Assembly (NCBI RefSeq): GCF_004022705.2
Contig: NZ_RZOY02000001.1
Coordinates: 440,956-504,955, forward strand
Direction: 5' to 3'
DNA from: Mesorhizobium sp. M2D.F.Ca.ET.226.01.1.1
GTDB taxonomy: Bacteria > Pseudomonadota > Alphaproteobacteria > Rhizobiales > Rhizobiaceae
Length of the DNA: 64,000 nucleotides
Each line of letters begins with the position of its first letter. The stretch's first letter is position 1. This document shows positions 7,936 to 17,294 of this stretch, one piece after another. The notes below the pieces were generated by a model, which had not been told where the DNA came from, made no database searches, and saw only the letters and a list, made by a program, of their open reading frames with translations. The position numbers were made by a program, and so were the translations under genes.

Positions 7936-8372
7936 GCCACAGCGCTATCCGCTCTCCCCTGCGACCTGGACTACGCCACAGTGAACAGCTTGTCGTGGCG
8001 CCCCAACACACCGTTCCGGAAATCGATGGAGGATGGCCCGGCTTCCGTGACATGCCGGAGGTGCTCGCCACGGCCATAATGATCGGCTTTATCGAGCAGA
8101 CCTGCATCGAAGCGTTGCGTCCATGCCTCGCGGCCGAAGACCGCACCGTGGGCACCCATGTCGATGTCAGCCACGTGGCGGCCACCCCCGTCGGCATGAC
8201 CGTCACGGCCGATGTCGAGTTGAGTTCGGTCGAAGGGAGAAAACTTCGCTTCCTGGTCCGATGCTCGGACGAGGCCGGTCTTATCAGCGAAGGGACGCAC
8301 GAAAGATCAATCATTGAATTCGATACATTCTGGAAGCGCGTGATGGAAAAGAAAAGAAACTGCAATGTTTGA
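7932..8372 (+). CDS. Thioesterase-family (FlK-like hot-dog) protein
   Basis: 146 residues. LRPGLRHSEQLVVAPQHTVP, then MPEVLATAIMIGFIEQTCIE, then GTHVDVSHVAATPVGM match the hot-dog thioesterases related to fluoroacetyl-CoA thioesterase FlK. The Glu in GFIEQTC and the His in DVSHVAATP sit where the catalytic residues lie in that group. Such enzymes hydrolyse acyl-CoA thioesters; the substrate is unknown. The GTG at 7932 overlaps the upstream methyltransferase stop by four bases. Third gene of the MarR operon, so it may detoxify or salvage a compound that MarR senses. Confidence 0.75.
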   Translation: MSHSAIRSPLRPGLRHSEQLVVAPQHTVPEIDGGWPGFRDMPEVLATAIMIGFIEQTCIEALRPCLAAEDRTVGTHVDVSHVAATPVGMTVTADVELSSVEGRKLRFLVRCSDEAGLISEGTHERSIIEFDTFWKRVMEKKRNCNV

Positions 8373-8510
8373 GGGCTTCTCCCACCGGAGGACCGACGTC
8401 GGCGAGGCCGTTGTCGGCGGCTCGGGTGCCTGCTCGGCGCGTGCCCGCCGTGGTCGAGGTAGCGTCCTTCAGCCACGGAACGTGGCCGCGCCCGCGATCA
8501 CTCCTTGCGA

Positions 8511-8840
8511 TCAGCGTCCGGGCAGTCCCGCTAGCTTCAAGTCTTCGGCCACCTGGTTCGCCCATTCCGGGGTGTTGTCAAAGACAGGCAGCGACCGGAA
8601 TCGCTCGATCGTGAAGCTCGGCTGGGCGGCCATGAGCTTTTGCGCGGCCCAGCGGGCGGTCTCCAGGTCGCCGTTCATCGCCGACAAGGCGGCGAGGTAT
8701 CGATAGGACGTGATGATGTCGGGGTGGGCGTCGATGACCGCCTACGCTGCGCATCGGTCGCGCGGAGCCAGGCTTGCGCGCGCCAGTGCTACGGCCTTCC
8801 GCGCTCTGCTGGGCAGGCACTCGCCTACAGCGACAAGCAT
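8511..8840 (-). pseudogene. C-terminal remnant of a TPR/adenylate-cyclase-type protein
   Basis: The minus strand encodes AVIDAHPDIITSYRYLAALS, then AMNGDLETARWAAQKLMAAQ, then FDNTPEWANQVAEDLKLAGL and PGR before a stop at 8511-8513. This is the tail of the TPR-containing proteins that pair with winged-helix or cyclase domains. An in-frame TAG precedes AVID, and further upstream the frame (ARKAVALARASLA) still resembles a TPR helix. The N-terminal domains are gone. It is a second, differently diverged fossil of the family whose intact member is at 10184-11746. Confidence 0.65.
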
Positions 8841-8929
8841 TGACCGTGATGACCGCCGGCTGAACCTTTCCGCTGCTGGGCAGTTATAACCCGCCATGCC
8901 CAGATTCTTTTTCGATCTCTCCGATAGTG

Positions 8930-9119
8930 GGGCCCGTTGCATAATTCAGCCCAAGGTGCCGGGGCTTCAAATGTGGCTCGGATTTTGAGAATCTCGTTTC
9001 CAGCGGGAGGGTCCAGCGAGAAATTTGATTCATTTGCTCGTCGCGCAAGAGGGCCTCTTGGAAATCCATTCCTCGCCATAGTGGGCGATTTTGCGCCCTC
9101 GGAATTATGCAACAGGCCC
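8930..9119. mobile_element. MITE-like element with 18-bp terminal inverted repeats
   Basis: gggcccgttgcataattc at 8930-8947 and gaattatgcaacaggccc at 9102-9119 are inverted repeats matching at 17 of 18 positions, 190 bp from end to end. The ends have the look of insertion-sequence termini, and there is no room for a transposase. It could be a miniature element or an internally deleted insertion sequence. No clear target duplication was seen, although the flanks share the string atagtgg near both ends. Confidence 0.6.
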
Positions 9120-9163
9120 ATATAAATAGTGGGGAGGTCTACCATGACGCACGTGGGACCAGC

Positions 9164-9345
9164 TTAAAAGGCCCACTTGAGGCTCAGGACCGCGCCTTCG
9201 AAATCGTGCGCGGTTCGTGGCCGTACCGACCGCCCACGGTGAGAGCCGCGATATAGTCTGCACAGTTCGCGATATCGGCGGACACGAGATTATGAAGGTC
9301 ACAGTTGTATCCGGCACTCCGGTTATCATTGACCCTGAACTTTCA
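9164..9345 (-). pseudogene. C-terminal fragment of an outer-membrane protein
   Basis: The minus strand ends with HDFEGAVLSLKWAF and a stop at 9164-9166. A final Phe after alternating hydrophobic residues is the classic last strand of an outer-membrane beta-barrel. Just upstream a different frame reads SAGYNCDLHNLVSADIANCA then DYIAALTVGGRYG, which looks like the preceding strand, so a frameshift separates the two. The rest of the gene is missing. The family cannot be named from this piece. Confidence 0.4.
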
Positions 9346-9524
9346 AACCGACCCACTACCATCTCGACACGCTGACGCGAACTTTGTCTCGCGCCGTGCT
9401 ATACTGACCGAGCCAACCTGCACTGCGGCGCAGTGAGCGAAAATGCCTCACCGCTGCGGACAGACAAAACGTTGACCTGGAGAGTCGCCAGTCTGGATCA
9501 GAAATAAAACGACGGGAGGATGAT

Positions 9525-9962
9525 GTGTCACTCGACGCCAATGACTTCGATCAAGCGGTTGAAAAATACCACCTGGCTCTGGGTGAGTTCATGAGAGGAG
9601 ACCACACCTCCGCGAAGAAGCTCTACTCCGAACGAGACGATGTAACGTTGGGCAATCCCTTTGGCCCTTTCGCGCACGGATGGAAGCAGGTCGTTGAGAC
9701 GATGGAGGAAGCGGCATCGCATTACAGGGACGGCGACGCTGCCGGCTTCGATTGCATAGCGAAGTGTGTGACGCCTGAGCTGGCATACCTCGTCGAGGTA
9801 GAACGGCTCAGGTCCAAGGTCGGCGGTCGAAGCGATGTCGCGCCTCTGGCGTTGCGCGTGACGACCGTCTTTCGCCCAGAAGATGGTGTCTGGAAGATTG
9901 TGCATCGTCATGCCGATCCGATAACGACGGCTCAGCCGGCAGATTCGGTACTCCGCCGATAG
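9525..9962 (+). CDS. SnoaL-like/DUF4440 NTF2-fold protein
   Basis: 145 residues. FDQAVEKYHLALGEFMRGDH, then NPFGPFAHGWKQV, then VTTVFRPEDGVWKIVHRHAD fit the YybH/DUF4440 branch of the NTF2-like fold, where the last block is the signature strand pair ending in a conserved WKIVHxH. The start is GTG at 9525 with gggagg five bases upstream. The role is unknown; relatives are small polar-ligand binding proteins or enzymes. It stands alone between remnants and a regulator gene on the other strand. Confidence 0.75.
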   Translation: MSLDANDFDQAVEKYHLALGEFMRGDHTSAKKLYSERDDVTLGNPFGPFAHGWKQVVETMEEAASHYRDGDAAGFDCIAKCVTPELAYLVEVERLRSKVGGRSDVAPLALRVTTVFRPEDGVWKIVHRHADPITTAQPADSVLRR

Positions 9963-10183
9963 ACGCGGTTGTGATTTGGGGAAGCGATTCGATCTCGCAA
10001 GCGCTTGCTGCGGCAGGGTTGCCAGTAAAGCAGGATCATGCCGAAGGTACTGTTTGAGGTCCGATGGTCTCGCTGCCAGATCTGACAAAATCGTCCAAGC
10101 GCTGTGAGGTCGCGACGACGCCATCCTATCCATTGCATATCGAGCTTCCCTCGAACCGCCCAGCGAGCCCGTGCAGTTGTGAG

Positions 10184-11746
10184 CTACTCAGGCAGTCCGG
10201 CTTCCCGCAGCGCGTTGCCAAGAGCCTTCGCAAGCGCGGGCGCGCAATTCACCCCTGCAAACTGGCGGCTGTAGCGAAAGCCCGGCTGCAATTCGAGCAC
10301 GCGAGCGGCGGCCGCCCTCGCTTCGTCCAGCCGGCCAAGCTTGGCCAGCGCGGCAGCCAATTGCACATAGGTGATACTGTGTGCCGGATTGGCTTGGACG
10401 GACTTGTAGGCAGCACGGCAAGCCTCTTCATAACGTCCGCGCAGCAGATGGCTCATCGCCTGCGCGTCAAATGCGGCCCAGGCCCATGAATCAAACGGGC
10501 TTAACCGCAAACCCTGCTCGCTCCACTCTATCGCGCGCTCCGCTTCACCGCTCCATCCGAGAATGACACTGCCAAGGATGTAGGTCAGGGCAGATGACGG
10601 GCTGATGGCGAGCGCGGCTTCCAACGCCGCGAACGCAGAGGCGCGATCATGCGCATCCATTCCGATGGAAAAGCCGGCCCATGTGAGTGCCAGCGCATCA
10701 TCCTGTCCGTGGACGATGGCCGACCGCGCGTAGCGGATCGAAGACGCGCGGTTGATCTCCTGCAGGCCGGCGCGAAGGAACAGGCAGTGATGGCACATCG
10801 CGGCGTTGCCATGCGCCAGCGCATAGGTAGGTTCGAGTGCGATCGCACGCTCGAGAAGGACCAGCGCTCTGGTCACTTGCTCCGGCATGCCTGAATCGAC
10901 ATCAGGCTGGGCTTGCAGCACGAGATCGTAGGCATCGAGGCTATCGGGGCGTTTGCGCCTGACACGTTCGATTTCGGCCTTCCGGACGCTTGGCGCAATC
11001 GCGCCCCCTGCTGCCAGAGCTATCTCGTCCTGAAGCGCGAAGATGTCGTCGGAGCTGCGGTCATAGCGCTCGGCCCAGATATGGGTGCCGGTCGAAGCAT
11101 CGATCAACTGCGCGGTAACCCGCACGCTGTGGCCGGCCTTGCGCACACTGCCTTCGAGCACATAGCGAACGCCAAGCTCGCGGCCGACCTGCTTCACGTC
11201 GACGGCGCGACCCTTGTAGGAGAAGGTCGAGTTTCGCGCGATGACGAACAGCCATTTGATGCGTGCCAGGCCTGTGATGATGTCGTCCACCATCCCATCG
11301 GCGAAGTACTCCTGCTGCGGATCGCCGCTCAAGTTCGAGAACGGCAGGACCGCGACGGACGGCTTCTCGGGCAAGCTTGGGGCCGACCCGGCGCGGACGG
11401 CGGCCGAGGCGTCGGGAACGTTCGTGGCTACAGCCGGTCCGACGTAGCGATAGCCGCGGCGCGGCAATGTTTCGATCCAGTCGGCGACATTGGCGGCGTC
11501 GGCCAGTGTCCGGCGCAAGGCTGCGATCTGAACCGTCAGATTATTATCGGCAATCGCAGATCCGCCCCAGCCGGCGTCGATCAGCGCGTCTTTGGACACG
11601 GGTTGGCCAGCGTTCTGGATCAGCAGTTGCAGCAGCGCGACGGCGCGCTGCCCGAGCATAGTCGGCTCATCTTCGCAAAAAAGAATGCCAACCTCCGGAT
11701 CGAGGCGAAAAGGGCCAAAGCGGTAGACGTCGCCCCTGGCTGTCAT
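10184..11746 (-). CDS. Winged-helix regulator with TolB-like domain and TPR repeats
   Basis: 520 residues. An OmpR/CadC-type DNA-binding domain covers about 5-105 (YRFGPFRLDPE ... GWGGSAIADNNLTVQIAALR ... GYRYVG). A linker leads to a TolB-like or adenylate-cyclase-associated domain from about 130 (SVAVLPFSNLSGDPQQEYFA ... IARNSTFSYKG ... YVLEGSVRKAG). TPR helices fill 250-510 (LAKLGRLDEARAAAARVLEL). No membrane segment is visible, so it should be a cytosolic regulator. It is divergent from the cupin gene at 11856, with about 110 bp between them, so it probably controls that gene. Two broken relatives lie at 239-319 and 8511-8840. Confidence 0.8.
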   Translation of the reverse strand: MTARGDVYRFGPFRLDPEVGILFCEDEPTMLGQRAVALLQLLIQNAGQPVSKDALIDAGWGGSAIADNNLTVQIAALRRTLADAANVADWIETLPRRGYRYVGPAVATNVPDASAAVRAGSAPSLPEKPSVAVLPFSNLSGDPQQEYFADGMVDDIITGLARIKWLFVIARNSTFSYKGRAVDVKQVGRELGVRYVLEGSVRKAGHSVRVTAQLIDASTGTHIWAERYDRSSDDIFALQDEIALAAGGAIAPSVRKAEIERVRRKRPDSLDAYDLVLQAQPDVDSGMPEQVTRALVLLERAIALEPTYALAHGNAAMCHHCLFLRAGLQEINRASSIRYARSAIVHGQDDALALTWAGFSIGMDAHDRASAFAALEAALAISPSSALTYILGSVILGWSGEAERAIEWSEQGLRLSPFDSWAWAAFDAQAMSHLLRGRYEEACRAAYKSVQANPAHSITYVQLAAALAKLGRLDEARAAAARVLELQPGFRYSRQFAGVNCAPALAKALGNALREAGLPE

Positions 11747-11855
11747 TGGAACCTTTTAGCAAATTTTTGGCAACGGATTCACGACTTTCCGGCGCGATCG
11801 GCCGATGTTGCGCGAACGCTTGCGAGAAACAAGCGCCCTGTCAGAGGAGGATCAT

Positions 11856-12317
11856 ATGAGCGCTGCTGCCGTCATCCGCATGCCTGACGAGAAGAAGGGC
11901 GTCATGTTGCGGGGCTATCCGATGGCGTTCCTCGTCACCGATGAAATTGCCAAGCATACGAGCATGTTCGACTGGACGATCCCGCCGGAATTCGCCACTG
12001 GGCGACATGTTCACCGGGTGCAGGAGGAGACCTTCTATCTGCTCGAGGGCGAGTGTGAATGGCATGTCGGCGACAGGACGATCCGTGCAACGCCGGGAAC
12101 CTTCCTGTTCATCCCGCCGGGAGTGCCGCACAACATCACCAATGTCAGCGAGAAGCCTGCGCGCGTGCTGATGACCGTCTCTCCGCCTGGCCATGAGCAT
12201 TATTTTGAAGAGCTGGCCGCGCTCGCGGCGCGTGGGGCGCCCGATCCAAAAGCGCTCGCCGATCTGCGAAACCGCTACGACACCGACCAGCTGTCGACGC
12301 TGACGACGCGCGCGTAA
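11856..12317 (+). CDS. Cupin-domain protein
   Basis: 153 residues. FATGRHVHRVQEETFYLLEG is cupin motif 1 with G..H.H....E....LEG metal ligands. PGTFLFIPPGVPHNITNVSE is motif 2 with its His. The single cupin barrel is followed by a short helical tail. Such proteins are small metalloenzymes (dioxygenase, isomerase or quercetinase-like) or sensors; the reaction cannot be assigned. The ATG at 11856 has the strong site gaggagg. Divergence from the TPR regulator suggests specific regulation. Confidence 0.8.
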   Translation: MSAAAVIRMPDEKKGVMLRGYPMAFLVTDEIAKHTSMFDWTIPPEFATGRHVHRVQEETFYLLEGECEWHVGDRTIRATPGTFLFIPPGVPHNITNVSEKPARVLMTVSPPGHEHYFEELAALAARGAPDPKALADLRNRYDTDQLSTLTTRA

Positions 12318-12332
12318 GCAGTCTCTCAGGTT

Positions 12333-13022
12333 TCAGGCGTCTTCCGACCACTCCGACAGTGCCGCGATCGTGCTGTTCAATTCACCCCAGCGGCGGATGA
12401 CTGTCTCGGCGCCGGCCTCGGTCAGCGCGTCGGCATGGCCGGGATAGCTGTGCCCGGCGCCGGTGAAGCCGATGACGCGCATGCCGGCCGCCCGGGCGCC
12501 GGTTATGCCATGCACGGAATCCTCGATGACGAAGGTGTTCCTCGGATTGGCGCCGAGCTTTCCGGCGGCATAGAGGAACACGTCTGGCGCCGGCTTGGTC
12601 TTCTTGCTGGGGATATCGAGCCCGGAGAAGATGCGGCCGGCGAAGAAGGGCAGCAGACGCACCTTGTCCAGCATGAACTCGACCCGTTCCGTGCGCGAGT
12701 TGGAACAGACGGCGCGCGGCGCGGTGACGGCGGCCACCGCCTCGCGGGCGCCGTCGATGATGCGCACGTCGGCGCGCAGCTTGCGGTCGACGAGTTCCTC
12801 GGCCCGATCGATCAGCGAGGCCTGGAACGGGATCTGCGACTTCTCCTCGACCCGCAGCATGATGTCCTTGAAGGTCAGCCCGGCATAGGTTTCGGCGAGC
12901 TCTTCGGCCGAGATCTCGAATCCGGCCGAGGTCAAAAGCTCGGCCTCGATGCGCGCGGCGATGATTTCGGAATCGACGAGCACGCCGTCGCAATCGAAAA
13001 TGACAAGATCTGGCTGGGGCAT
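12333..13022 (-). CDS. HAD-superfamily phosphatase (subfamily IA)
   Basis: 229 residues. LVIFDCDGVLVDSEIIAARI holds motif I with the nucleophile and acid Asp pair. CSNSRTERVEF is motif II (Ser), KKTKPAPDVFLYAA carries motif III Lys, and FVIEDSVHGITGARAAGM is motif IV. The cap begins at about residue 20. The pattern is that of beta-phosphoglucomutase-like or sugar-phosphate phosphatases. The ATG at 13022 is preferred to an upstream codon because it directly precedes the first strand. It is convergent with the cupin and divergent from ccrM. Confidence 0.85.
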   Translation of the reverse strand: MPQPDLVIFDCDGVLVDSEIIAARIEAELLTSAGFEISAEELAETYAGLTFKDIMLRVEEKSQIPFQASLIDRAEELVDRKLRADVRIIDGAREAVAAVTAPRAVCSNSRTERVEFMLDKVRLLPFFAGRIFSGLDIPSKKTKPAPDVFLYAAGKLGANPRNTFVIEDSVHGITGARAAGMRVIGFTGAGHSYPGHADALTEAGAETVIRRWGELNSTIAALSEWSEDA

Positions 13023-13171
13023 GGCAATCCGAAAACGTTGGGGAGGCCCTGATGGCTCAAGCGGCGCGGCATACACCAACGGGCCGGCCGGCGCAAACCG
13101 TGTGAGCCTGCCGGCAGGCCTTCACCGAATGTTTACGCTGATCGGTAACCATAACAGGCAGTAAACCGTAA

Positions 13172-14326
<1,155 letters not shown>

Positions 14327-14380
14327 GCCGTAAACTGCCCTTGAATCGGAACTTCAACGGATCGCTGCAAGCGATTCAGA

Positions 14381-14443
14381 TCAAGCCGCAGTCCCGAACC
14401 GCTCAAGGTCTGCTTTAAGCGCTTTGGCACGGATGGTTGCATC
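14381..14443 (-). pseudogene. Second copy of a HAD gene 3' end
   Basis: The minus strand encodes RAKALKADLERFGTAA and a stop at 14381-14383. This matches the end of the intact HAD protein at 14844-15455 (AKTLKADLERFGIVA). Differences lie mainly at third codon positions, so the two are diverged homologues rather than a recent copy. The gene at 14450-14842 lies between the two 3' ends. Confidence 0.6.
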
Positions 14444-14449
14444 TATTGA

Positions 14450-14842
14450 TCATCCACCGAAGGTCTTGTCTTCTTCGAGAATGATCTCAGTGATTTCGCC
14501 TTTCGCCATCAGCGAAAGCTGATCGGCGAAGCGGGTGATGCGCGAATAATCGGTGCGGAGCCGCACGCGTGCAAGATCACGCGCTTCGATACTCTCAGCG
14601 ACATCGACCTGGACGGAAAGGTGACCGACGCCATCGGCCGGGAAGACCGCGATGGCGATGACGCCAGGGGTCTTCAATGTCAGGTTTGCTCGTTGAAGAG
14701 GGTATGCCCGCAGGCCGGCGAGAAAGTCACCAAGTTCTTTGACCGGAAAATATGTCTGACCGTGTCCACGGAAATGGCCACGCCCGACATCGGCATCGAG
14801 TATCGGGCATTCCGGATCAAATGTCAGAACAAGCTTTCCCAC
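14450..14842 (-). CDS. Hypothetical protein, 130 residues
   Basis: Starts at a GTG one base after the stop of the HAD gene, so it is probably coupled to it. The protein begins VGKLVLTFDPECPILDADVG, has FPVKELGDFLAGLRAYPL in the middle and GHLSVQVDVAES toward the end. The alternation of strands with one helix recalls small beta-sandwich proteins such as the WapI/DUF6228 immunity-like group, but this is a weak resemblance. No signal peptide or membrane part. It looks inserted between the HAD gene and a duplicate of that gene's 3' end. Confidence 0.55.
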   Translation of the reverse strand: MGKLVLTFDPECPILDADVGRGHFRGHGQTYFPVKELGDFLAGLRAYPLQRANLTLKTPGVIAIAVFPADGVGHLSVQVDVAESIEARDLARVRLRTDYSRITRFADQLSLMAKGEITEIILEEDKTFGG

Positions 14843-14843
14843 G

Positions 14844-15455
14844 TCAGGCCACAATCCCAAACCGTTCAAGGTCCGCTTTAAGCGTCTTGGCATCGGTGAA
14901 AAGCACCGCATGCCAGCCGGCGGCCTTGGCGCCGTCGACATTCTTCTGGCTGTCGTCGATGAACAATGTGGCTGATGGTTCGAGGCCGAATGCCGCGACG
15001 TGATGGTCGTAGATGGCGCGGTCGGGCTTGATCTGGCGGATGTCGGCCGACACCGTCACGCCGCGCGGCCGGTTGAGGAAGTCGAAACGCTGCCTGGCTT
15101 CGGCAAGGGTGTCTGCAGCGAAGTTGGTCAGCATGGTCACATCGTGGCCACGCTCGATCAGGCCGAGCATGATGGCAACGCTGTCGTCATAGGCATGCGG
15201 CACCATCTCGTGCCAGTGGCGGCGGAAATTGCGGATGTTTTCCGCGTGTTCGGGATGCTCGGCGATCAGCAGCGCCTCGGCCTCTTCCCAGGTCCGGCCG
15301 CGGTCCTGCTCGAGGTTCCAGGCGCTGGTGCAGACATTGTCGAAGAACCATTTCCGCTCCGCCGCATCTGGGATCAGGCGGCTGAACGGGATGTCCGGAT
15401 CGTAATGGACCAGCACCTTGCCGATGTCGAACACGATATGGCGGATTTCAGTCAT
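14844..15455 (-). CDS. HAD-superfamily hydrolase (YihX/dehalogenase-like)
   Basis: 203 residues. IRHIVFDIGKVLVHYDPDIP is motif I (DIGKVLV variant, first Asp present, second position Gly as in the YihX group). MLTNFAADTL is motif II, IRQIKPDRAIYDH has the motif III Lys, and ATLFIDDSQKNVDGAKAAGW is motif IV. Relatives are alpha-D-glucose-1-phosphate phosphatases or haloacid dehalogenase-like enzymes. Its 3' end is echoed at 14381-14443. It is followed directly by the 130-residue gene and preceded by mutY in the same direction, 24 bp away. Confidence 0.85.
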   Translation of the reverse strand: MTEIRHIVFDIGKVLVHYDPDIPFSRLIPDAAERKWFFDNVCTSAWNLEQDRGRTWEEAEALLIAEHPEHAENIRNFRRHWHEMVPHAYDDSVAIMLGLIERGHDVTMLTNFAADTLAEARQRFDFLNRPRGVTVSADIRQIKPDRAIYDHHVAAFGLEPSATLFIDDSQKNVDGAKAAGWHAVLFTDAKTLKADLERFGIVA

Positions 15456-15479
15456 GCTGTGTCTTACTCCGTCTGCCGC

Positions 15480-16598
15480 TCAAAGCGGGCGCTGCTTTTT
15501 GGTCGCGCCCGGTATGGCCGCCTCGATTACCTTTTTCATGACGGTTGGCAGCGCTTCCCCGGAAATTTCATGGGCCAGCGACCAGAAATGCCCATCCGGC
15601 GCATCGCCTGTGACATGGGCATGGAAAACATCGAGTTCGAGCGCGAAATGGGTGAAGACATGCCCGATCTGCCCGGCGCGCCGCCAAGCGGCGGGAAAGG
15701 GCGCGGCATCGGCCGTCGTGGCGCCGTCGATCCGCGCCGTCCAGCCGGTGGTGGGCACCTCGGTCATGCCGCCGAGCAAGCCCTTCTCCGGCCGCTTGCG
15801 CAGCAGGATGGCGCCGTCGTCGCGCTCGGCGACGAAGGCGGCGCCCTTGCGCAGCGGCTTGTCGTCTTTCGGCAAGCGGACTGGGAAGCGTTCCGGGTCG
15901 CCCGAAAGGATGGCGCTGCAATCCTCGCGCAAAGGGCAGAGCATGCAGCGCGGCCGCTTCGGCGTGCAGATCGTCGCGCCGAGGTCCATCATCGCCTGGG
16001 CGAAATCGCCCGGCCGTGTCTGCGGCACCAACTCTTCCACCAGCGCGCGGATTTGCGGCTTGGCTTCGCTGAGCGGCGTTTCGATCGAATAGAGCCGGGT
16101 CATGACCCGTTCGACATTGCCGTCGACCACCGCCGCCGGTTGGTCGAAGGCGATCGCCGCGATCGCCGCCGCGGTATAGGCACCGATCCCCGGCAATTCA
16201 CGCAGGCCGGCCTCTGTGTCGGGAAAGCGGCCGCCCCGCAGCGCGACGAGGTCCGCGCAGGCTTTCAGGTTGCGCGCCCTGGAATAGTAGCCGAGCCCGG
16301 CCCACGCCTTCATCACGTCCTCGGCGGGTGCTGCCGCCAACGCCTCGACCGTCGGCCATTTCTCGATGAAATTGCGGAAATAGGCTTTCACCGCCTCGAC
16401 CGTGGTCTGCTGCAGCATCACCTCGGACATCCACACGCGATAAGGGTCGGCCCTCACGCCGCGCGCAAACGCGACCGGCGTCACGCGCCAGGGCAGGTCG
16501 CGGTGATGCGCGTCATACCAGGCAAGCAGTCGCTCGGCACCGGTATGCGAGGATGCGGCCGTCTGTGATGCCTTGCGGGTCTGGTCGAGCGGTGTCAT
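15480..16598 (-). CDS. mutY: A/G-specific adenine DNA glycosylase
   Basis: 372 residues. It removes adenine mispaired with 8-oxoguanine. Glu59 in EVMLQQTT and Asp159 in AAVVDGNVERV are the catalytic pair. LPGIGAYTAAAI is the helix-hairpin-helix. Cys211, Cys218, Cys221 and Cys227 (C-x6-C-x2-C-x5-C) bind the 4Fe-4S cluster. The C-terminal part from about residue 245 is the NUDIX-like domain that reads 8-oxoG (LLGGMTEVPTTGW). It is divergent from the DciA-like gene with only 32 bp between, so the promoters overlap. Confidence 0.95.
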   Translation of the reverse strand: MTPLDQTRKASQTAASSHTGAERLLAWYDAHHRDLPWRVTPVAFARGVRADPYRVWMSEVMLQQTTVEAVKAYFRNFIEKWPTVEALAAAPAEDVMKAWAGLGYYSRARNLKACADLVALRGGRFPDTEAGLRELPGIGAYTAAAIAAIAFDQPAAVVDGNVERVMTRLYSIETPLSEAKPQIRALVEELVPQTRPGDFAQAMMDLGATICTPKRPRCMLCPLREDCSAILSGDPERFPVRLPKDDKPLRKGAAFVAERDDGAILLRKRPEKGLLGGMTEVPTTGWTARIDGATTADAAPFPAAWRRAGQIGHVFTHFALELDVFHAHVTGDAPDGHFWSLAHEISGEALPTVMKKVIEAAIPGATKKQRPL

Positions 16599-16630
16599 TG
16601 ATCGGATGAACTGGGGACTGGAGAACGCAC

Positions 16631-17140
16631 ATGGCAGGGAAAAAGCCCTTCGGCAATCCCGTTCCGGTGAGCGATCTCGCGACCGAGATCCTCGATCCGG
16701 TGCTGAGGAAGCGCGCTGGCATCTCGATCGGCCTGGTGCAGTCCTGGGAGGAGATCGCTGGACCCCGCCTGGCCATCCATTCCCGCCCGGAAAAGATCCA
16801 ATGGCCGCGCCGCCTGCACGAGGACGATCCGTTCGAGCCTGCGACGCTGATCATCGCCTGCGAAGGCATGGCGGCGCTGCACCTGCAGCACGAAGCCGGT
16901 GAGGTCATCAACCGCGTCAACGCCTTCCTGGGCTTCAACGCCATCGGCCGCATCAAGATCCTGCAGAAGCCGGTGCTTTCGCAGAAGGCGCGGCCGAAGC
17001 CCGCGCCGCGACCCTTGACCGAGGCCGAGAAGTCGAAACTCTCGCATATGGTCGGCAAGATCGAGGACGACGGCCTGCGCGCTTCGTTGGAGCGCCTCGG
17101 CGCTACAATTTTGGGTGAAAGGAAGCCCAAAGGGTCGTAA
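16631..17140 (+). CDS. DUF721/DciA-like protein
   Basis: 169 residues. LVQSWEEIAGPRLAIHSRPE and LIIACEGMAALHLQHEAGEV form the DciA domain (formerly DUF721), a KH-like fold. In many bacteria DciA helps load the replicative helicase DnaB and replaces DnaC/DnaI. The C-terminal third (ARPKPAPRPLTEAEKSKLSH) is basic and helical. The place between mutY and a DsbA-like gene is usual in rhizobia, as far as I recall. The helicase-loader role is known for the family and not shown by this sequence. Confidence 0.8.
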   Translation: MAGKKPFGNPVPVSDLATEILDPVLRKRAGISIGLVQSWEEIAGPRLAIHSRPEKIQWPRRLHEDDPFEPATLIIACEGMAALHLQHEAGEVINRVNAFLGFNAIGRIKILQKPVLSQKARPKPAPRPLTEAEKSKLSHMVGKIEDDGLRASLERLGATILGERKPKGS

Positions 17141-17143
17141 GAA

Positions 17144-17183
17144 GCGTCATGAATGCGTCACCAATCTCGCGCATTCGTGATGC
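17144..17183. terminator. Hairpin after the DciA-like gene
   Basis: gcgtcatgaatgcg (17144-17157) pairs with cgcattcgtgatgc (17170-17183), 12 of 14 pairs, loop 12 nt. It begins four bases after the stop codon. No T-run follows, so it may act with Rho or as mRNA protection. Confidence 0.45.
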
Positions 17184-17294
17184 CGATGGTCAGGTTTAGC
17201 GATTGGATTGGGGATCGCGATGCCTTAATTCGCGCCAACTCTCGCCTTTTCTAGCCCTTGCATTGCAAAATCCAACCGATATCAGGTGATTCGC

